From Oscillospiraceae bacterium (GTDB lineage: Bacteria; Bacillota; Clostridia; Oscillospirales; CAG-272), in the NCBI GenBank assembly GCA_015063535.1, contig SVTY01000004.1, positions 62,001-126,000 on the forward strand: a stretch of 64,000 nt of DNA, read 5' to 3'. This document shows positions 27,490-37,713 of the stretch, one piece after another. Both the position numbers and the translations under genes were made by a program. The notes under the pieces were generated by a model. That model was given only the letters and a program-made list of their open reading frames with translations, was not told the origin of the DNA and did not search any database. Numbering within the stretch: the stretch's first letter is position 1; the number at the start of each line of letters is the position of its first letter.

Positions 27490-29649
27490 TCAGTGATCGA
27501 CGTGACCGTCGTCAGAATCCTCTTGCTTGGCTTCGTCCGAGGTGCCTTCGGGGGTGATTTCCTTCTCGGCTTGATCCGTTTGCTCGGAGGTGTCATCGGT
27601 GCCGGCAGATTCAACAGATTCGGCAGACCGTTCTGCCTCTTCCTGCTTTTTGCGCTCGGCAATTGCCTCCTGACGGCGACGTTCGTCATTTTCCTCACGG
27701 CTCTTCCGCTTCTTGGATTCGGTCATTTCCTCCAATTCCTCAAAGGTTGGATCACCGTTCATGGCGGCTTCGAACTGTTCGCCGTCCATGATCTCATTCT
27801 TCATCAGGAAATCAGCGACAAACTGCATCTTATCCCGATACTGGGTCAGAACAGCCTTTGCCCGCTCATACGCCTCAGTGATGATGGCATGGATCTCCTC
27901 ATCAATCTTGGCGGCGGTGGCATCGGAATAATCCTGCGAGCTGGAGAAATCCCGTCCGAGGAATACCTCACCCTGACCAGAGCCAAAGCAACGGGGTCCC
28001 AACACATCGCTCATACCGAGCTGTGTCACCATCTTCTTGGCAATATCGGTAGCACGTTGAATATCGTTGGAGGCACCGCCCGATACATCGCCGAATACCA
28101 GCTCCTCTGCGGCACGGCCGCCCAGCAGCATGGCGATCTTTTCCTTCATTTCTTCTTTATATACGCTGTATTTATCCTCCTTGGGGGGGTTCAGCGTATA
28201 TCCTAAGGCGTTGCCGCTGGGAATGATCGAGATCTGCTGTACGGGATCCATAGAGGGAAGAACATGAGCCAAAATCGCATGACCTGCTTCGTGAATGGCG
28301 GTCTTACGCATTTCTTCTTCCTTGCGGACACGGGTCTTTTTCTTCGGGCCTGCAATGATCTTGATATACGCGTCCTCAATATCCTCCATGCCGATCAGTG
28401 ACTTTTTCCGCCGTGCCGCCAAGAGAGATGCCTCGTTGAGCAGATTGGCAAGATCGGCACCCGTAAAGCCCGCCGTGGTCTTTGCCACACGGGACAGGTC
28501 TACAGTTTCCTCCAAGGGCTTGTTTTTGGAGTGAACCTTCAGAATTTCCTCTCTGCCCTTGATATCGGGGTAGTTGACCGTGATCTGACGGTCAAAGCGT
28601 CCGGGACGGAGCAGAGCGGGGTCGAGAATATCGGGACGGTTGGTTGCGGCAATGACGATGATACCGTCATGCGAGCCGAAGCCGTCCATTTCTACCAACA
28701 ACTGATTCAGTGTCTGTTCCCGCTCATCGTGACCGCCGCCCAGTCCTGCGCCTCTGTGGCGTCCCACGGCGTCGATCTCGTCAATAAAGATGATGGAAGC
28801 GGGAGCCTTACGGGCGTTTTCAAACAGGTCACGCACACGGGAGGCACCGACACCGACATACATTTCCACAAAATCTGAGCCGGAGATGGAGAAGAAGGGA
28901 ACTCCCGCCTCTCCCGCAACCGCCTTGGCTAGCAGGGTCTTACCCGTACCGGGAGGGCCGACCAACAGAACACCGTGGGGGATCCGTGCACCCAGCTTGC
29001 AGAAGCGAGCGGGATCCTTCAGAAATTCCACGATCTCCTCCAGCTCCTCCTTTTCCTCGTCGGCACCTGCCACATCACGGAACAGCACCCGATCCTTGTT
29101 CATATCGGCGGTCTTGACCCGTGCCTTGCCGAAGTTCATCATCTTACCGGCACCGCCCTTGCCGCTTGCCGCTTGCTTGGCAATGACAATATAAAGCACC
29201 ACGATGATAACAATGACGATGATATACGGCAGGAATGCCACCCAAATGGGCGTGGTCGCCTCAGGCAGGATATCGCAATCTTCCAGATTGATATTTTGAT
29301 TGGTCTCGTAATATTTGCTGAACTCATCGGTGAAGTCGATATAGGTGGGAAGCTGGAAGCCGATGGTCTTAGTCGCCGTATCGGGAAGCAGAGCACCCTC
29401 CCCGTCAACAGGGAGCTTTCCGTTTTCGTCCAGCGTATAGACCTTCATGGTGATGTAATAGCTGTCATCTACCACAAAGTCGATCACCGCATCCTCTTGA
29501 AAATAGTGGACTACATCGCCATAGGTAATGATCTCTTCCTCCTCCGCCTGACGGAACATAAAGGACAGAGCCACAAAGATGGCGAGAATGAGTACAAAAT
29601 AAAAGATCAGAATTTTAAAATTACTTTTTTTCATCAGGTTCCTCCGCAA
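27490..29649 (-). CDS. ftsH: ATP-dependent zinc metalloprotease FtsH
   Basis: [52 protein letters not shown]. Confidence 0.97.
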   Translation of the reverse strand: MRRNLMKKSNFKILIFYFVLILAIFVALSFMFRQAEEEEIITYGDVVHYFQEDAVIDFVVDDSYYITMKVYTLDENGKLPVDGEGALLPDTATKTIGFQLPTYIDFTDEFSKYYETNQNINLEDCDILPEATTPIWVAFLPYIIVIVIIVVLYIVIAKQAASGKGGAGKMMNFGKARVKTADMNKDRVLFRDVAGADEEKEELEEIVEFLKDPARFCKLGARIPHGVLLVGPPGTGKTLLAKAVAGEAGVPFFSISGSDFVEMYVGVGASRVRDLFENARKAPASIIFIDEIDAVGRHRGAGLGGGHDEREQTLNQLLVEMDGFGSHDGIIVIAATNRPDILDPALLRPGRFDRQITVNYPDIKGREEILKVHSKNKPLEETVDLSRVAKTTAGFTGADLANLLNEASLLAARRKKSLIGMEDIEDAYIKIIAGPKKKTRVRKEEEMRKTAIHEAGHAILAHVLPSMDPVQQISIIPSGNALGYTLNPPKEDKYSVYKEEMKEKIAMLLGGRAAEELVFGDVSGGASNDIQRATDIAKKMVTQLGMSDVLGPRCFGSGQGEVFLGRDFSSSQDYSDATAAKIDEEIHAIITEAYERAKAVLTQYRDKMQFVADFLMKNEIMDGEQFEAAMNGDPTFEELEEMTESKKRKSREENDERRRQEAIAERKKQEEAERSAESVESAGTDDTSEQTDQAEKEITPEGTSDEAKQEDSDDGHVDH

Positions 29650-29661
29650 AATAATAAGCGA

Positions 29662-30213
29662 TTAGCGACCGCCCCAAACCTCAGGCTTGAGGATCCCCAC
29701 AAAGGGAAGATTTCGGTATTTTTCGTTATAGTCCAAGCCGAATCCGACCACAAAACGATCGGGAATGACCGCACCGCAATAATCGGGTGTAAAGTCTACC
29801 GTGCGGCGGTCCGGTTTATCCAAGAGGGTACAGGTCTTAACGCTTGCTGCACCCCGCTCGGCAAGATAGCGGGTTAAATGAGACAGTGTTCTGCCGCTGT
29901 CCACAATATCCTCAATGATCAGAAAATCGACCTCGGCGAGATCGTCCCGCTTGATGTCCAAATGGATGTTGATGACACCCGAGGAGGTGGTTTTTGCTCC
30001 ATAGGAGGAGACCTTCATAAATTCGATCTCTGCCGGGAGCGTGATTTTCTTCATCAGCTCGGAGGTGAACATCAAGGAACCCTTGAGAATGCAGATCAAC
30101 ACCAGTTTTTTGTTGCTTTCTGCATAGTCACGGTTGATCTCGTCGGCAATTCGTGAGGTGATGCGGTCGATCTCCTCAGCGCTTACCAAAACGCTTTCAA
30201 TGTCTTGTATCAT
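29662..30213 (-). CDS. hpt: hypoxanthine phosphoribosyltransferase
   Basis: LVLICILKGSLMFTSELMKKI; LIIEDIVDSGRTLSHL. Confidence 0.95.
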   Translation of the reverse strand: MIQDIESVLVSAEEIDRITSRIADEINRDYAESNKKLVLICILKGSLMFTSELMKKITLPAEIEFMKVSSYGAKTTSSGVINIHLDIKRDDLAEVDFLIIEDIVDSGRTLSHLTRYLAERGAASVKTCTLLDKPDRRTVDFTPDYCGAVIPDRFVVGFGLDYNEKYRNLPFVGILKPEVWGGR

Positions 30214-30243
30214 ACTTGTTAGCCTTTCCTTTTTCTTTTTCGG

Positions 30244-31638
30244 TCATTCGCTTTTTTCGCGGAAAACGATCTGTACCGCAAGGACGGATGAATTTCCATG
30301 TGGCACACTACTGTCCCGTATTCCGATACAGGGAACGGCAACGATGCCGCAATCGTCACAGAATACGGGAAGCCGAGTGCGGAGCGAAAGAGGGATCTTT
30401 TTTTCGCACATCAGCTTTTTGACACTCTTGTGCATTCCGCTCATTTTGATTCGGTCACCTGCCATTCGATTCCGAACGAACAGATTCCCCTCTATTGTAG
30501 CAGAATCAAGAGACATCCGTATTGAATTTTTGTAAATATTTTTCGTTTTATGTGAAGATTCTATGATAATTTCGCAGTTGGTCTGTGAAATCACCGTTTT
30601 CTCCTCCGTCAAAGGAACAGAATAGGGAATCGGCTCCCACTGCTCGGCGGCGTTCCGAAACGCCAGCCAACCGTCCTCGATCACCGCTTCGATGCCGTGA
30701 GGCAAGGAAAGGCGGGAATGGGGAACCGCTTGCTCGGACAGACGGCACAGCGCCAAAACATGAGTGTCCTCCAAGGCACCTCCACCCGAGATCTCCCGAT
30801 ACAGGGACATCAGCGCCCGATGAACGATGGCGTCGGGAGAGCCGTTCAGCTTTTCGATCTCCAGCGCATTCCCCCTTCGCAGCTCCTCCAAGAACATGGT
30901 CGCCATGCTGTCCAAACACAGCGCATCCGAACGAAGATGTCTTGACAGACGTGCGGCGCTTTGCGCCGCCTTTGGCTGAATGGCACGCAGAGCGGGAAGA
31001 ACCTCGGCACGGAGACGGTTGCGGGTATAGTCGGTATCGGTATTGGTGCTGTCGGTTACATAAGACAGACCGTATTTTTTACAATAGGAAAGAATGTCCT
31101 CACGGGTCAGAGACAGAATGGGGCGAACCAATACGCCTCCCTCACAGGTGCGTGTGACGGGGATCCCGCAAATTCCGTTGAGCCCGCTGCCCCGAAGCAA
31201 ATGGAACAGCATCGTTTCCAAATTATCCTCGGCATTATGCGCCGTAGCCAGCAGAGGAATCCTATGCTGTTGCATGATCTCGTCAAAAAATCGGTAACGA
31301 ACGGCTCTTGCCGTGGTCTCAATGCTCTCGCCGCTCTCCTTTGCCAGCTTGGGAACCTCTGCATGAAGAACAAAAAGGCGAATGCCCAAGCCATCGGCAA
31401 CCGTGCGGCAAAATTCCTCATCCCGATCGGCTTCTGCTCCCCGAATGCCATGGTTTACGTGAGCGGCATAGAGTTCTGCTCCGTGCCGATGGGCATATCC
31501 GCAAAGCATATGGAGCAAAGCGGTGGAATCGGGGCCGCCCGAATAGGCGACCAAAAGGGGAGAGGTCTCGGACAGTCCCGTCAGTGTAGCGGGAGAAACA
31601 AAGCCCGCTGGGAGCGAAGAAGGAAACAACTCATTCAT
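30244..31638 (-). CDS. tilS: tRNA(Ile)-lysidine synthase
   Basis: LLVAYSGGPDSTALLHML; DNLETMLFHLLRGSGLNGICGI. Confidence 0.95.
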   Translation of the reverse strand: MNELFPSSLPAGFVSPATLTGLSETSPLLVAYSGGPDSTALLHMLCGYAHRHGAELYAAHVNHGIRGAEADRDEEFCRTVADGLGIRLFVLHAEVPKLAKESGESIETTARAVRYRFFDEIMQQHRIPLLATAHNAEDNLETMLFHLLRGSGLNGICGIPVTRTCEGGVLVRPILSLTREDILSYCKKYGLSYVTDSTNTDTDYTRNRLRAEVLPALRAIQPKAAQSAARLSRHLRSDALCLDSMATMFLEELRRGNALEIEKLNGSPDAIVHRALMSLYREISGGGALEDTHVLALCRLSEQAVPHSRLSLPHGIEAVIEDGWLAFRNAAEQWEPIPYSVPLTEEKTVISQTNCEIIIESSHKTKNIYKNSIRMSLDSATIEGNLFVRNRMAGDRIKMSGMHKSVKKLMCEKKIPLSLRTRLPVFCDDCGIVAVPCIGIRDSSVPHGNSSVLAVQIVFREKSE

Positions 31639-31644
31639 GAACAG

Positions 31645-32979
31645 CTATTCCTCTATGTTGGTTTCAATAGAGCGGAACTTGGTATACCGTCCGATCCATC
31701 CTACCTTTACGGTACCTTGGGAGCCGTGACGGTTTTTGGCGATGATGATCTCGGCAATATTTCCTTCCTCATTGCGGGCATCAGCATCGTAATATTCATC
31801 ACGGTACAGGAAGATGACCGTATCCGCATCCTGCTCGATAGAACCCGATTCACGCAGGTCGGACAGCATAGGACGCTTGTCGGTTCGGCTTTCGGGACCG
31901 CGGGAGAGCTGAGAACAGCAAATGATCGGAACATTCAGCTCCTTTGCCATGATCTTCAGTCCGCGGGAGATTTCCGCTACCTCCTGCACACGGTTGTCGG
32001 TGCGGCGATCGCTCTGCATCAGCTGAAGGTAGTCGATCACGACCAGCCCTAAGTTTTGGATGCGGCGCAGCTTTCCCTTCATGCCCGAAACAGTGATGCC
32101 GGAGGTGTCGTCGATGAGCATATTACAGCCTGCCAGCTTGGTGGTAGCCCCCGCAATATCCTCCCACTGCTTGTTATCCAGCTTTCCCGTGCGCAGGGCA
32201 TAGCTGTCTACCATTGCCTCACTGGAGATCACACGGGTGACCAATTGCTCGGCAGACATTTCCAAGGAGAAAATACAGACATTTTTGCCGGTCTGCAACG
32301 CCACATTGGTGGCGATATTCAGACAGAAGGAGGTCTTTCCCATACCGGGACGTGCACCCACCAAAATGAGGTCAGAGTTTCCCATCCCGGCAAGCACGTT
32401 GTCAATACCCGAAAAGCCGGTCTTGGTTCCTTGTGCGGAGGAGCCTTCCTCTGCCAGTGTATGCAGATTGCTGTACACATTCCCAATTACCTCCCGAATA
32501 TGGCGGAAGCTCTTGGTATCCCGCCCTTGGGCAATATCGAAAATGGTAGCGGAGGCGTAGTCGATCAGCTCCTCTGTGGAGCCCTCCTCACTGTATGCCT
32601 TCTCCGAAATATCGGTACAGGCACCGATCAGCTGACGCAAACGGCTTTTACTCTTGACAATGGCAGCGTAGTCCTTGACGTTCAGCGCATTGGAGACCGA
32701 CCGATACAGAGAACGGATGTAATCCTCTCCCCCCGATTTGCTGTAGATGCCCTTGGTGACCAGCATATCGATCAGCGTGACCACATCGATCTCCTTGTTG
32801 ATGAGAAAAAGCTCCTGCATGGCGGTGAAGATCTGGGTATGCTCGCTCAGATAAAAATCCGAGGGAGCGATCAGCTCGGTGATATCGCTCAGTGCTTCCG
32901 GATCCACCAAGATCGAACCCAAAAGCGATTGCTCGGCGATCAGTGAAAAGGGAAGCTTCCTTGTAAGTTCGTCATTCAT
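31645..32979 (-). CDS. dnaB: replicative DNA helicase
   Basis: LPFSLIAEQSLLGSILVDPEAL; VGARPGMGKTSFCLNIA. Confidence 0.97.
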   Translation of the reverse strand: MNDELTRKLPFSLIAEQSLLGSILVDPEALSDITELIAPSDFYLSEHTQIFTAMQELFLINKEIDVVTLIDMLVTKGIYSKSGGEDYIRSLYRSVSNALNVKDYAAIVKSKSRLRQLIGACTDISEKAYSEEGSTEELIDYASATIFDIAQGRDTKSFRHIREVIGNVYSNLHTLAEEGSSAQGTKTGFSGIDNVLAGMGNSDLILVGARPGMGKTSFCLNIATNVALQTGKNVCIFSLEMSAEQLVTRVISSEAMVDSYALRTGKLDNKQWEDIAGATTKLAGCNMLIDDTSGITVSGMKGKLRRIQNLGLVVIDYLQLMQSDRRTDNRVQEVAEISRGLKIMAKELNVPIICCSQLSRGPESRTDKRPMLSDLRESGSIEQDADTVIFLYRDEYYDADARNEEGNIAEIIIAKNRHGSQGTVKVGWIGRYTKFRSIETNIEE

Positions 32980-33024
32980 GACAGTTGAGTTTCCTTTCCT
33001 TTTATGGTTTTTCGGAAATCAGGA

Positions 33025-33474
33025 TCATTCCTTGCCGCATACCTCAATTTGGATCTTTCCCACCACATCGGTAAACAAACGCACCTCGGCAGAAAAGGTA
33101 CCGAAGGACTTGATGGGGGTGGCAAGCGTGATCTTTCGCTTGTCGATCTCAATATTGTGTTCCTTTTTCAAGGTCTCGGCGATCTCCTTGGAGGTAACCG
33201 ATCCGTACAAACGCTTGTCGGGACCTGCGGCATAAACGAATTTTACTACAATGGATTCCAGACGCTTGGCGATATCCTGTGCGTTCTGCTTCTCAACCTC
33301 CAGCTTGTGCGCTTTGGAGGCTTCCTTGTTCTTTACCTCATTCATAGCTTTGGAGTCGGCGATGATTGCCAGCTTCTTGGGAAGAAGGAAGTTGCGTGCG
33401 TATCCGTCGGATACCTCTACGACCTGATCTTTCTTTCCCTGTCCCTTTACATCGGCTGTTAAAATTACTTTCAT
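33025..33474 (-). CDS. rplI: 50S ribosomal protein L9
   Basis: [36 protein letters not shown]. Confidence 0.97.
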   Translation of the reverse strand: MKVILTADVKGQGKKDQVVEVSDGYARNFLLPKKLAIIADSKAMNEVKNKEASKAHKLEVEKQNAQDIAKRLESIVVKFVYAAGPDKRLYGSVTSKEIAETLKKEHNIEIDKRKITLATPIKSFGTFSAEVRLFTDVVGKIQIEVCGKE

Positions 33475-33522
33475 GGATATTTTTCCTTTCTTGCAGCCGC
33501 AATTCTGTGCGGCAGTGGTTTT

Positions 33523-35592
33523 CTAATTTTTTTCTTCAAAATACGTGTCGATGGCTTGCAGAAGCATTTGCTCCGCTTCCTTCAGCTCACTTTCGGTAAT
33601 GGCGGCACCCGCCACGTCAAAGTGTCCGCCTCCTCCGATCTTTTCCAAGATCAATTGTACATTGATGCTTCCGTCGGAGCGTGCCGAGATGTGTACGACA
33701 TTGCCCATGCGGATCAGCGCAAAGGCGGCATGAACATTGCGGACGGTCAACAGCTTATCCGCCGCCTTTGCTGCGGCGATTCGTCCGCTGCCGCTTTCGC
33801 CGCCCTCAATAGAGGTAATGGCGATCCGCTCCCGATAGATCTTTGCCTCGGAGCCAAACTGCGCCTCTGCCCGATAATCCTCAAACGCCTCTTCAAAAAA
33901 GGTTCTGGCGTATTCGGGGCTGGCACCTGCGCCTCGCAGATACAAGGCAGCCGCAAAGGTACGGGTACCCACGGTACGGGTAAAGTTTTTGGTATCGACC
34001 ATGATTCCCGCCATCATCAGATTTGCCTCCTCCTTGCGGAGAACACCCGCCGGCAGACTCTGCTCCAAAATTTCGGAGATCAGCTCACAGGCAGAGGAGG
34101 CGGAGGGGTCGATATAGGTCAGCTGAGGCTCATTCTCAAACTCTTCTTTTTTGATATGGTGGTCAATGACTGCTGTTTTAAAGGAGTGATCGGCAATTTC
34201 GGGAGCCTCCAAAATCGAGAAGTTGTTGGCATCTACGATGATCAACAGGGTTCCAAAGGAGCTTTCTCCCAACCCCACAACGCCATCCACAAACATGCTT
34301 TTATAATCGTCAAGCTCACAAAGACGTCCCGTGCAGGCACGAAAGTTATCGCATTCGGTATCAGTGACCACTTTTACATCCACGCCCAGATGCAGACAAA
34401 GAGCTGCAATTCCCACGCAAGCTCCGATAGAGTCAAAGTCGGGATTGCTGTGCCCCATAACGATGACATTGGAGGAGCCGGAGATCATGGAGCAAAGACG
34501 ACCCGCAATAATACGGGAATGTCCCCGTGTTCGCTTTTGCTGACTTTTTGTTCGTCCGCCGAAATAGTCGTTTCCTTTTTCATTTTTTAGCACCACCTGG
34601 TCACCGCCCCGCTGTAGAGCCATATCCAAAGCGACCAAGGCATCCCGCTCCCGACCCGCCAAGGTGTCGGAGGTGGTGGCAATTCCCATGGAGACCGTGA
34701 CGGGCATATTGTCCTCGCCGATCCGAACCTCTCGAATGGTATCCAAGATCTCAAATTTGTTTTTGATACAGGTGGACAGCATCTGACGGGTGAACAGAAG
34801 CACATATTTATTGCGGTCGTATTCCCGAAGAACTCCGCCCATGGAGGCTGCCCATTCCTTTAGAATGGTCTCCACTTGATGCGCTTCGGACTGATAGCTG
34901 ACCTGAACGTACTGGGCGATCTCCTCCAGATTGTCCAAAACGATATATCCGATGGCGGTTAGCTCATCGTGGTATCGTTCCGAGATCTCGGTCAGCTCGG
35001 TAACATCCCGAAATACCAGCATATAATAAGGCTTTCCTTTGGATTGCAAGGGGTGGCAGTCCACCTGATACAGCCCGTTGCCAAGATGTGCGACCAAGGG
35101 CTTTGGTACGGCACTCGACTGTTCCTGCGCAGGATCCTCCTCTGCGGCAGGGAGAAAGGAAACAGCGGTATCCACGATCTTTTCCATGGAATGTCCGCAG
35201 AGTGTGGCGATATCGGTATTAAATACAGATTCCTGTAGGTCTGCTGCTTGCCGCATAGCAGCATTGACGGTCACGATCTTCCCTGTTTCCGTGACGACGG
35301 CGTAGGGAACCCTCAGATGATTTCGAAAGGCATAGATCACGCTGTGATTTTGTTCCTCAGAGGCATCCGATTCGATCTTGTATTGCTTGATCTGACGGCT
35401 GCTGAAGCCCCGAATAATCAGCGCAAGCAGACCGTACAGCACGATCATGGTCAATCCGACGATGGCAGGATCGGCGCCGGTGTAGGTACAGATCGCCACG
35501 TGGATCGCCAAAGCAAGGATCGCAAAGAGTACATACAGACGGGAGGAAAGCGACTCCGAGCGTCGGAACAGATCCGAATTTTTGTTGGACAT
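33523..35592 (-). CDS. gdpP: c-di-AMP phosphodiesterase, DHH family (GdpP)
   Basis: 2 TM, PAS, degenerate GGDEF, DHH/DHHA1 (VMGHSNPDFDSIGACVG; IIVDANNFS; AVIDHHIKK); gene order with rplI-dnaB. Confidence 0.9.
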   Translation of the reverse strand: MSNKNSDLFRRSESLSSRLYVLFAILALAIHVAICTYTGADPAIVGLTMIVLYGLLALIIRGFSSRQIKQYKIESDASEEQNHSVIYAFRNHLRVPYAVVTETGKIVTVNAAMRQAADLQESVFNTDIATLCGHSMEKIVDTAVSFLPAAEEDPAQEQSSAVPKPLVAHLGNGLYQVDCHPLQSKGKPYYMLVFRDVTELTEISERYHDELTAIGYIVLDNLEEIAQYVQVSYQSEAHQVETILKEWAASMGGVLREYDRNKYVLLFTRQMLSTCIKNKFEILDTIREVRIGEDNMPVTVSMGIATTSDTLAGRERDALVALDMALQRGGDQVVLKNEKGNDYFGGRTKSQQKRTRGHSRIIAGRLCSMISGSSNVIVMGHSNPDFDSIGACVGIAALCLHLGVDVKVVTDTECDNFRACTGRLCELDDYKSMFVDGVVGLGESSFGTLLIIVDANNFSILEAPEIADHSFKTAVIDHHIKKEEFENEPQLTYIDPSASSACELISEILEQSLPAGVLRKEEANLMMAGIMVDTKNFTRTVGTRTFAAALYLRGAGASPEYARTFFEEAFEDYRAEAQFGSEAKIYRERIAITSIEGGESGSGRIAAAKAADKLLTVRNVHAAFALIRMGNVVHISARSDGSINVQLILEKIGGGGHFDVAGAAITESELKEAEQMLLQAIDTYFEEKN

Positions 35593-35634
35593 AATGAGTC
35601 ATCCTTTCATAACTTGATACAAGACATGATCCGA

Positions 35635-36834
35635 TCAGGTCTTTTTTTGGGCAAGATAGCGGCGGATGCTTCCCACAAGGATCACCGTAGCACCAAAGGC
35701 GGCGATGAGCGGAAGCATGAGCGTTGGAATAGTAACGGTCAACAACAGGATCAACAAGTATAAGATCACCGACAGGCATGAGGGGGCACGGGTCAGCAAA
35801 AGTGTCTGAATGGCGATCCAAGCGGTGACCAGCATACCGGGAACCAAGCAAAGACAAAGGTTCCCCGCAACGGTACCGTACAGTGCGGTTTTTTCGGAGG
35901 CAAGCATCCAAGAGAGAAAGAGTGCCAAAAAATACACAATGGCAGAGAGCCAGCTCATGTCAAAGGACATCATGCGTGCGGCTTTCTGAGGAGGCAGACC
36001 TACCGCCAAAGCGACCCGCATGACGGCGGTGTGCAGGATCCAACCGAACAGACAGCAAAGCACCACCGGCAGGGCGGGGAGATAATTGATCACCGTGTTG
36101 ACGGTCTGCTCAGCATAGCTTACGGAATCTATATTGTGACTCACCGTTTCTCCAATCTGCTCCAAAGAGGCACTCAGTGCCCCGATGGCACCCAACCGAA
36201 CTTCTTCGATCAGCTCCTTTAGGATAGACAGATTCAAGTTGCCGTACAAACGGAGGATCCCCACCGCTAAGGAAATGGCAATGACACCGCCCAAGATCAG
36301 AGCGATCCGACAGATCGAAGACACTCTTGCCTGTTCCTTCTGAAGCAAATATGCCGTGACCCACCCGCAGGGGAAGGAGATCAGACAAAGTGCCGCCGAA
36401 AAGGGAGAGTGCAGGATGCCGAAGGAAAGTCCGTATGCGGCAAGGGGTAGAAGAAAGAGCCAAAAGGCGGGCTTGCAAAGAAAAAGCTTGGCAAGTGCGC
36501 TGACCGAGGTAATGAGTGCCCCCAGCAAAGCCGCAAGAAGCGGACTGTCAAACAAAAAGGCAACGACAAGCAAGGTCAGCGTATGTCCCAGTGCGGCGGA
36601 AAAGGAGCCGAGCATCCGTGTCTGCGCCGCAATGCTGAGCAAAAGAACTGTTCCCGCACACACGAAACGAACAAGCTCGGACATCGGTAACAGGGGAAGA
36701 ACGGGAAGAAAGACCGATCCCGCTATATAAAATAAACAGAGCAGCAGAAGATCTGCCGCCGAAAGTCGGATCTCCTTGTAGTCGAATACAGCTTGTTCTG
36801 CATCGGTCGCAGAAAATGAGTGGGCTTGTTTCAC
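35635..36834 (-). CDS. DUF2232 membrane protein (YybS-like)
   Basis: Multi-TM; conserved order yybS-gdpP-rplI-dnaB. Confidence 0.75.
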   Translation of the reverse strand: MKQAHSFSATDAEQAVFDYKEIRLSAADLLLLCLFYIAGSVFLPVLPLLPMSELVRFVCAGTVLLLSIAAQTRMLGSFSAALGHTLTLLVVAFLFDSPLLAALLGALITSVSALAKLFLCKPAFWLFLLPLAAYGLSFGILHSPFSAALCLISFPCGWVTAYLLQKEQARVSSICRIALILGGVIAISLAVGILRLYGNLNLSILKELIEEVRLGAIGALSASLEQIGETVSHNIDSVSYAEQTVNTVINYLPALPVVLCCLFGWILHTAVMRVALAVGLPPQKAARMMSFDMSWLSAIVYFLALFLSWMLASEKTALYGTVAGNLCLCLVPGMLVTAWIAIQTLLLTRAPSCLSVILYLLILLLTVTIPTLMLPLIAAFGATVILVGSIRRYLAQKKT

Positions 36835-36856
36835 GGTTACCTCATAAGCATATGCA

Positions 36857-36914
36857 CATGCCGAAATCGGGCATCTCCAAGATCTCTTGGAGAGCGAATT
36901 TCGGCATGCCGAAA
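36857..36914 (-). promoter_or_regulatory. palindromic leader element of DUF2232-gdpP-rplI-dnaB operon
   Basis: CATGCCGAAAT...TCTCCAAGA TC TCTTGGAGA...ATTTCGGCATG hairpin plus 16-bp palindrome TTTCGGCATGCCGAAA; lies between the TTTACA N17 TATAAT promoter (minus strand) and the ATG. Confidence 0.6.
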
Positions 36915-37093
36915 ATGGGAATTATTACCCTATTATATAATTATACCATAAAAAGCTCTCTTTGTAAACAGGAAAACAGAATTTTTCAAACTTTTTCCTC
37001 ATTCTTTTCGGAACAAAAACAGGTGTTTGCCGCTGCCTGATCAAAAAGAATGAGGAAATCATGAAAAAATTTCAAAAAAATATAAAAAAGCCC

Positions 37094-37122
37094 TTGCAAT
37101 CCGTTAAAAAGTGTGATATAAT
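37094..37122 (+). promoter_or_regulatory. promoter of rimP-nusA-infB operon
   Basis: TTGCAA N17 TATAAT. Confidence 0.75.
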
Positions 37123-37135
37123 ATCATGGACGATG

Positions 37136-37161
37136 AGAGTGGGTTTGAAAGAACCCACTCT
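37136..37161 (+). ncRNA. leader stem-loop upstream of rimP (possible rimP-leader motif)
   Basis: AGAGTGGGTT TGAAAG AACCCACTCT 10-bp stem directly after TSS. Confidence 0.5.
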
Positions 37162-37204
37162 TACTTGTTAATTTTTGCCGACAAGACTCGGCACGGAGGT
37201 ACAA

Positions 37205-37672
37205 ATGGCAAAGGGCATGAGTGTTGCCGAAACGGTCAGAGGCTTGGCAGAGCCTATCGCCGAGTCGATCGGCTGTTGGCTTTGGGATGTGGAATATGTC
37301 AAGGAGGGTGCCAGACGGATCCTGCGGATCACCATTGATTCGGAGGAGGGCGTAACCATCGACGATTGCGAACGGATGCACCGTGCGATCGACCCCGTTT
37401 TGGATGAAGCAGATCCCATCGAGGAGCAATATTATCTGGAGGTCTCCTCCCCCGGCATCGAACGGGAGCTGAAAACCGAGGAGCATATTCTCGCCTGTGA
37501 GGGGTGGGATGTAGAGGTGCGGCTGTATGCTCCCTTGAACGGCTCCAAGCTGTTTCGGGGTGTGCTGATGGAGCCCGCCGAGAACGGAGATATCCGCATC
37601 GAGGCATCGGGAGCGGTGATGACCTTCCCCCGCAATACGGTTGCCAAGCTGCAAACCTACTTTGAATTATAA
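37205..37672 (+). CDS. rimP: ribosome maturation factor RimP
   Basis: LWDVEYVKEGARRILRITID...YYLEVSSPGIERELK; SD GGAGG before MAKGMS. Confidence 0.93.
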   Translation: MAKGMSVAETVRGLAEPIAESIGCWLWDVEYVKEGARRILRITIDSEEGVTIDDCERMHRAIDPVLDEADPIEEQYYLEVSSPGIERELKTEEHILACEGWDVEVRLYAPLNGSKLFRGVLMEPAENGDIRIEASGAVMTFPRNTVAKLQTYFEL

Positions 37673-37713
37673 TTTTTGTCAAACATGAAAAACATAAAGG
37701 ATGGATGCTTAAA

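Noticed and set aside
36816-37040. 74-aa plus ORF over the DUF2232 promoter region
   Set aside because: Consists of leader palindrome and promoter sequence of the opposite strand; no RBS
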